This document shows, in pieces, positions 58,301-64,000 of a stretch of 64,000 nt of DNA. The stretch covers positions 139,294,682 through 139,358,681 of the forward strand of contig CM054062.1 in NCBI GenBank assembly GCA_028641055.1, written 5' to 3'. A program made the translations under genes and the position numbers. Within the stretch, counting starts at the first letter, position 1; each line of letters starts with the position of its first letter. A model generated the notes under the pieces. It saw nothing but the letters and a program-made list of their open reading frames with translations. It was not told the DNA's origin and did no database searches. The DNA is from Alopecurus myosuroides (Eukaryota; Streptophyta; Magnoliopsida; Poales; Poaceae).

Positions 58301-59951
58301 TCAGCGCTGCGGCCAAAAAAGAGTGGGATTTTATCCCGAGCGAGGCCAGGGCTCGAACCCTGGACCTCACCCTGCGCGCGCTGTGCCTGAACCAGTGCGG
58401 TGCTTTCGTTTTGTTGTCAGTTAACAGGGCGCGGGGAGGATAAGGTTACAAACTCGCTGAAACTTTAACTGACGAACGAATCCTTCTGCACTTCGTCAGA
58501 GAAGAGGTCACCGGCGGCGATCGCCGTTGCTACCGTGCCCGTGTTGCTGCTGGGTGGTTTGGTGATGCATGTGCAGCATGCTTGCGAGCAGATACCGAGG
58601 GGGAGAGGGAGGAGATGTCGGTGATCACCGTGGGGTTTCAGAAGATGAACGACGGCGAGGTGGACGCCGCGGACAGGGACGAGGACGGCGGCGTGGAAGC
58701 AGCTGCTCGTAGGCGTCGTGCAGGTGTCGGGGTGGACGAGGAAGACACGGCGGCTCGATTCCCGCGATCAGATCACGACGAAGGGCCCTGCAACGATGAC
58801 GGCGACCACGGGTTTAGCGAATGGCGCCACGGTGGCCGGAGACGTCGAGGACCGCGGCGTCAAACCAGAGGATTACCGAGGCTGAGAAGGTGTTGTCGAG
58901 GGAGAGGAGGAAGCGGCGGAGCGATTGCGGTGGCTAAGTGGGGTGGTGGTGCGACGAGGAGACGGTGACAGCCATGGATTCAGGCGGAGGAGATCGGCGG
59001 CGAGGTTGCAGAGAGGGAGAGAGCGATGGCAGAGAGGGAAAATCGGCGGCGCGAGCTCGGGGAACGAGGGAGGCTAGGGTTAGGCGGCGCCAGGGGGGTC
59101 TAGGGGTAGATATAGGGCTAGGGGTTGGCTCCTGGCCGTCGGGATGCGCGGCTGCCGCCGTGGCACCGGCCGATGAGCCGTCGTACAGGGGAAAGACGAC
59201 GGGGGGCGGCTGCGAAGGGGTACCGGGCCAGGTGGGCTGGCTGCGCGCGAGGAATAGGGAAAAAAATGGGCTGGGCTGTTGCTAGCTGCCGCGCGCGCTG
59301 GCTTTTCTCCTTCTTTTTTTTTGCTTTGCAGTTTTTTTTTGTAGCAAAAGAAAATGGAAGCAATTAATGGGTTTTTGAGTTGCTAAAATTTTGGAAAAAT
59401 TCATGTGAATTTGTTAGTTCAATATCTACCCTTTGACAACTTAGGTTTCTGTAAAATTCAAATTTATTTGCTGTTTTGTAAGTTGGTTTGAATTGAAATA
59501 ATTTGCAAATTAATTGATTAATATAGAAACAACAAATTTAATAGGGTGAACCCTATTATTAATTGGATTAAAAAAATATTAGAATAGTTTGGTAGTTTTC
59601 ATGACTTGGAATTTGGTGTTGTTTGAAAGTTTCTGATTGAATTTGAATTACCCTTAGGAATTAATGGTTTGATTAAACCCTTATTTTTAATAGTTGACCA
59701 CTATGAAACAAATGGAAACAAAATGAGATTTGGTTTGAACTTTTGATTTGAAAAATATTGTAACATGACAAGTATGAAACACATCATTTGAATTTGTTTG
59801 AAATTCAATTATGAAAACAGAATAAAAACAGATGCAAAACAAATAGTAAACAAATGCAAACAAGGAAACAAATATGATGACATGATGCAATACTTTAATT
59901 AAACATGAAATCAAACATTCTAAGGGATGTTTTCATACTTGGGATGTTACA
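55306..59951 (-). repeat. LTR-b3 (4646 bp), 5' LTR of element 3
   Basis: Complete LTR nearly identical to LTR-b2. Inverted repeat 55485-55521, block Y 55782-55846, block X 57072-57149, tRNA-like module 58315-58400, TATA position 59107-59114. Its right end is followed by only six bases before LTR-a2. Confidence 0.93.
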
Positions 59952-59957
59952 AAAATT
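59952..59957. other. Six-base remnant between two LTRs
   Basis: AAAATT. The first three bases equal the start of the internal region next to a 3' LTR (AAACG), and the last three equal the bases between primer-binding site and 5' LTR (ATT). It therefore looks like an internal region deleted down to its edges. Confidence 0.6.
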
Positions 59958-62900
59958 TGTCGCACCCGGACTTCTAGAGGATACTCGCAGTTCCGTTGAA
60001 CAGTAGTGGATTGGATTACGGAGCTTACCGGCACCCGCATCTCTTACGAGTAGGCAACCACACGTATGTGTGACAACCAACCCCTATCTGTTCATCGTCT
60101 ACGTAAACCATCCTATAGAAATCAGGATACTACCATTGACGTACTTCATACCATACACACATGGTACGTCAACGGCGTTTAACAGAATGATAGCACAACA
60201 TATCTCTAAGACACAAAAGATGGAAATAAGTTGCAAATGGCTCTCACTAGAGCAGAGATAGCAAATACAATCATCCAGAGGACACATGTCCCAACATATC
60301 ATCATTACATCACATCGGAAGCATTCAACAGGTCTGAGTACAGACAAGATCCAAATAGGCTTAAGAAGCCTGAAACGAAAAGACGGAGCCTATCCACGAA
60401 GTCTCGGATCCTGCCCGGGTCCGCTATCTACTCGTCAACAGCCTCTTCGTACTCCACGTAGTAGCCACGATGGAGATCCTCGGAATCGTAGTCTGCGGAA
60501 ACCACAGCCCCAAAGGGGTCAGTACATAAACGTACTGGCAAGCAAGACTCACAGTTCACCAAAGTGTAACCCGTCAACACCAAGCACATATGCTTTGGGT
60601 TCAACGGAAGGAAGGGATATAAAAGATGCTGCAGCGGGCTGCTCTAACCAACTACAGAAACATAATATAACTTCCGGCTAACAGAAAAAGGAGATAAGAT
60701 AGCGTATCGTAACCAACTATAACTAACTCCAAACAAACCCATCCTGGATCTCGCCCCTTATCCAAAGAAGCAATCCGAGGATAACTCACACAGTTGGATT
60801 AATGATGGTTCAGGTTATTGTGTCACTAGACCTATTACTAGTCAAGTTATTATGGTTAGGTGTAAGTTGTCCGAGTACTTGTTAGCCAGTACTTTCACCA
60901 AGTCGTCACATAACCGCGGACAACACGGCTTCTCGAGAAGATTCATCCCTGCAGGGTGTGCTCCAGTACCCGTACACACTCAAGCCACCAACTAAAACTC
61001 AGGTTGGCTCGACACGACCAAAACCGTCTCTACAACCCATCCTAGGAGCCACGGAGCTATAAGGTCCCGGCCAGTCCACCTAACCTAAGCGCAAGGGTGA
61101 AAACCACACCCCCCGGCACCACAGGCCTCGCCCTATATGCATCATCATCACCACAGTAACCATGGGGGATCCATTCAATATGCAAGGAGCAAATGGAACA
61201 CCCGAACTAAGTGTGGCTATTCGGACAAGATGCAGATCAGGTCTAAGTCGAGGGGGGTTCCATACCACCACCCGGATGCGGTGAGCACGCTCATCATGGA
61301 TCAGTAGACAAGACCCTTTTCCTAATTAGGGTCGACACTAGCAGGCCTAAAAACCACACCGGGCCTCCTGCCGGTGCCTTATCATCAAATTATTATTACC
61401 CATAACATTAACAGGTTGATTGTTTAACATCGAGCCCCAGAACATAATAGAAATATAGTAACAGCAGTAACGGGTAACAGACTCGAGCAGAAACAACCCT
61501 AAGCATGCTAGTAAGACACGGGCTCAAACAACGGGGTTGTAGGAGTGGCGGTGAGGCAATATCAGGGTTAAAGGATACATGTAATGGGTTCGGAGAACAA
61601 GCAACGATACATAGGCTAGCAGAATAGACAACGGAAAGTATCGGTATCCAATGTTGAAAGGAACACGATGGTTCATGTGAGTGAATACTTGCCTGCAAAC
61701 TCAGTAGCCTGGTACTGAGCTAAATCCTCAGAAGGGGTGCTGTAAGGATCGTCGATCTCAACGTCGTCGTCTATCCGAGAAAAAGCAAACAAACAACGCA
61801 GAGGGACAAACAATCAATAACATGGCATAATGCACAATCATGGGATGATGCATGACCATTTAATTGATGCATCAAAAATAAACTAGTTGACATGGTAACA
61901 CAATTTAAATGGACCCATATGCAATTTGGATTGCATATGGAAAGCCCATGAATTAAGGTTGGAATAATTGTTTTACAACTAATCAACAGGTGAAAGTGGA
62001 TTAGCATGATGCATGGATGATGGAAACAATAGATAAACAACATTAGATGCAAAAGAAATGGAGTTTAACAAGTGTGGGATTTTATTTAACAAATTAAGAA
62101 TTTTTGGATTCTTAATGCTGTCACACAAGCAATTGGTTGTTTTCATTAAGTTAAATTGTTCCAAACAGGTAACAAAGTTTATATTTGAAAAGAACACAAA
62201 ATTTTAGATGGATTACATGTTTCAATTATTGAAAAAGGAATTACAATGACGTAATTATGAGTTAAACAAGTTAAACAGGATTTAAATGGAATTAAATCAA
62301 ATAGGAATTGTAATTGAATTTTAATTGCTCAAAACATTAATTAAAATTCATATTTGAAAAGGTTATGTTTTTCTGGTTTGAAAACATATTTCATATGTTC
62401 AAAAACAATTTAATGTGAGCAAGTTATGAATTTAGCAATTTTAAATGAATTAAACAAGGTTTAAATTATTTAGGCAATTTTAATTATTCAAATCATGAAA
62501 CAAAATTTATATTTGAATTGGTGGTTCAAAATGGTATGGAAAACATATTTTATTTGCATGATTTGGATTAATAATGAATTAGTTATGGATTTTAGCAAAT
62601 TGCAATTGAATTATTTGAATTCAAATTTTGGATGCATTTGGAAAATTCAAAACAGGAAACAAATGTTACCAATAGATAGATAATTGAATTTGGTGCAGTG
62701 TACATATTTTATTCTTATTTTTTGTGTTTGTGAAATAAAAGTTATGTGATTTTTGAGTTTAGGGACTAATCTGAAAATTAATTGGACTGATAATGAAAAA
62801 TAAAAAGACAGAAAAGATAAATACACCGCGCAGTGACCAACCCCAGCCGCTGACAGTGGGCCAGGGCCTGCATGGTGCTTAGGTGGCAGGCTAGGGGGGT

Positions 62901-64000
62901 GATGTGGCCGCCAGGGTCCATGACGCGTGGGCCCCGCGCGGGTGCGGCCAAGGAAAAAAGGGGAGGCAATTTTTGCCTCCCGCAGGAATCGATCCTGCGA
63001 GCTCCCGCTTGGCGCACGGGTGCTCTGCCAGTGCGGTAGGTTCAGATTCGTGACAGGGTAGGGGCTAGTGGGTGGTTATTGTTCAGACGGTGCGTATACT
63101 GACTTAACTGAACTTTCGCTTGTGCACGTACAGGTTCAGATGCGAGCGGACAGGGGGCGGCCGGCGATCGCTGCTCCCTGTCGTCCGCCTCGGCTGCTCG
63201 TGCGGGCCGCCGTGCGGGTGGCCGGTGCTCGTGCGGGCCGCCGTGCGTGGGTCACGAGGGCAGGGAGAGGAGAGGGAACATGGGTGAGAGGCGCTCACCT
63301 CGACTGGCGAACGGAGGGAGCGGTCAGTGCACGGTGGGGTGCGGCCGGCGGCGACGAGGTTGGCGGCGGTGGTTCCGGTGGCCCTCGGGAGAAGCGGAGG
63401 GGATGGCGAGGACGAGGGAGTCGGTGCGGTTCCGTTCCCGGCCAAAGCGCGGCCGGGCGGGCACCGTGGCGGCGGCGACTCGCCGGAGAGGGAGGCGGCG
63501 GTGGTGCTCTCGGGGAGGATACAGAGAAGGGAGAAGAAGGAGAAGCTGCGGCGCGAGGGGAAGGAGGGGTGGAGAGAAATTAGGGTGAGGAGGGGAGCTT
63601 CGAGGGCAAGGATTCTTAAGGTGGGAGGGGGAGTGCGGATCACCGTTGCCCTCCTCTGTACCCACGTGGACACCATGGATGGTGCTCCGTACGAGAGGAA
63701 GAAGACAACCGTGAGGGGGGTACGGGCTAGGAGCACTTGGGCTGGAGGCCTTATTCCCCCTCTCCTTCTTTATTCTTTTCTGTTACTTTTTTTTTTTTGC
63801 AGATTTGGCAAAAGGGAGAGAAACAAAAGGTTTTAGGGGTTAGACAATTTTGGAATAATTTTGTATTGCTTTGTTTTGTAACAGCACTTGAAAACAAACT
63901 TTTGTTTTTCCAAATAAATTCAATTGATGATGTTGTTTGGAAAAAATTAAATGAGTTGAGCAATTGAGGTATAAAAAGAATAAATGCCATTTAATCCAAT
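59958..64000 (-). repeat. LTR-a2 (5' LTR of the outer element), continues past window end
   Basis: Matches LTR-a1 closely from about 60300 rightwards. The first roughly 350 bp look more like LTR-b. Inverted repeat 60136-60172, intact block Y with a diverged peptide (60428-60492), block X 61693-61770, tRNA-like module (T6 62954-62959, B-box-like 62984-62994, A-box 63022-63030). About 250 bp of U3 should lie beyond base 64000. The GC-rich 63100-63740 ORFs on both strands are treated as leader sequence, not genes. Confidence 0.85.

Larger units (their letters stand above)
17206..64000 (-). mobile_element. Tandem/nested complex of chromovirus LTRs and internal regions
   Basis: Minus-strand chromovirus material in the order LTR-a1, half internal, inverted LTR-b (split by element C), truncated LTR-b1, full internal, LTR-b2, half internal, LTR-b3, 6 bp, LTR-a2. 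LTR-a1 and LTR-a2 match each other more closely than either matches LTR-b over most of their length. The three minus-strand LTR-b copies are nearly identical to each other. The simplest reading is an outer type-a element whose interior was replaced or expanded by type-b copies through LTR recombination and later insertion. The right end of LTR-a2 is beyond the window, so the outer target duplication cannot be checked. Confidence 0.75.

Overview
The window looks like intergenic DNA from a large grass genome, most likely Triticeae (wheat, barley, rye or Aegilops). That placement is inference, from nested young gypsy-type LTR retrotransposons with very long LTRs of 4-5 kb and from plant-style promoters and introns. 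I found no host gene, rRNA, CRISPR array or bacterial feature. Almost every base belongs to a retrotransposon. Most belong to one family of chromodomain-bearing Ty3/gypsy elements (Tekay/Del-like chromoviruses, primed by initiator tRNA-Met).

Layout. 1-9964: plus-strand chromovirus (element 1) without its 5' LTR. It has a broken extra ORF, an intact 1463-residue gag-pol, a G-rich polypurine tract and a complete 4492-bp 3' LTR. 9965-13973: part of a minus-strand long LTR of a related family, apparently the target of element 1. 13974-15782: minus-strand remnant of a Tat-like element with a 920-bp LTR that carries a ten-unit, 16-bp minisatellite. 15783-17205: unassigned retroelement-like DNA. 17206 to the window end: a minus-strand complex of chromovirus LTRs and internal regions, in the order LTR-a1 / 3' half of pol / LTR-b in plus orientation / truncated LTR-b1 / complete internal region (element 2) / LTR-b2 / 3' half of pol (element 3) / LTR-b3 / 6 bp / LTR-a2. 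The plus-oriented LTR-b is split by a 10,026-bp minus-strand Tat-like element (element C, 26444-36469) with near-identical LTRs and a 5-bp target duplication.

How the parts work together. In the chromoviruses an extra ORF precedes gag. Its spacing residues resemble a double-stranded-RNA-binding domain. A T-rich, ATG-containing spacer that ends in a splice acceptor separates it from gag-pol. Gag-pol supplies nucleocapsid, protease, reverse transcriptase, RNase H, integrase and chromodomain. Element 1 has an intact gag-pol but a nonsense codon in the extra ORF. Element 2 has a frameshift and a nonsense codon in gag-pol and a different nonsense codon in the extra ORF. The two half-pol copies break at nearly the same point of reverse transcriptase. 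Element C keeps gag and protease, lost nearly all of reverse transcriptase, RNase H and integrase, and carries on the opposite strand an apparently intact nine-exon gene for an 831-residue protein with its own TATA box.

The least expected content lies inside the chromovirus LTRs. About 0.85 kb is U3, and more than 3.5 kb lies downstream of the TATA box. That downstream part contains (i) a tRNA-like A-box/B-box/T-run module, (ii) two short exon-like blocks that keep reading frame and splice phase between diverged LTR subfamilies and encode an acidic C-terminal segment, and (iii) a 37-nt inverted repeat built on a TGACGTAC core. All readings come from inspection alone; family names are by motif and architecture.
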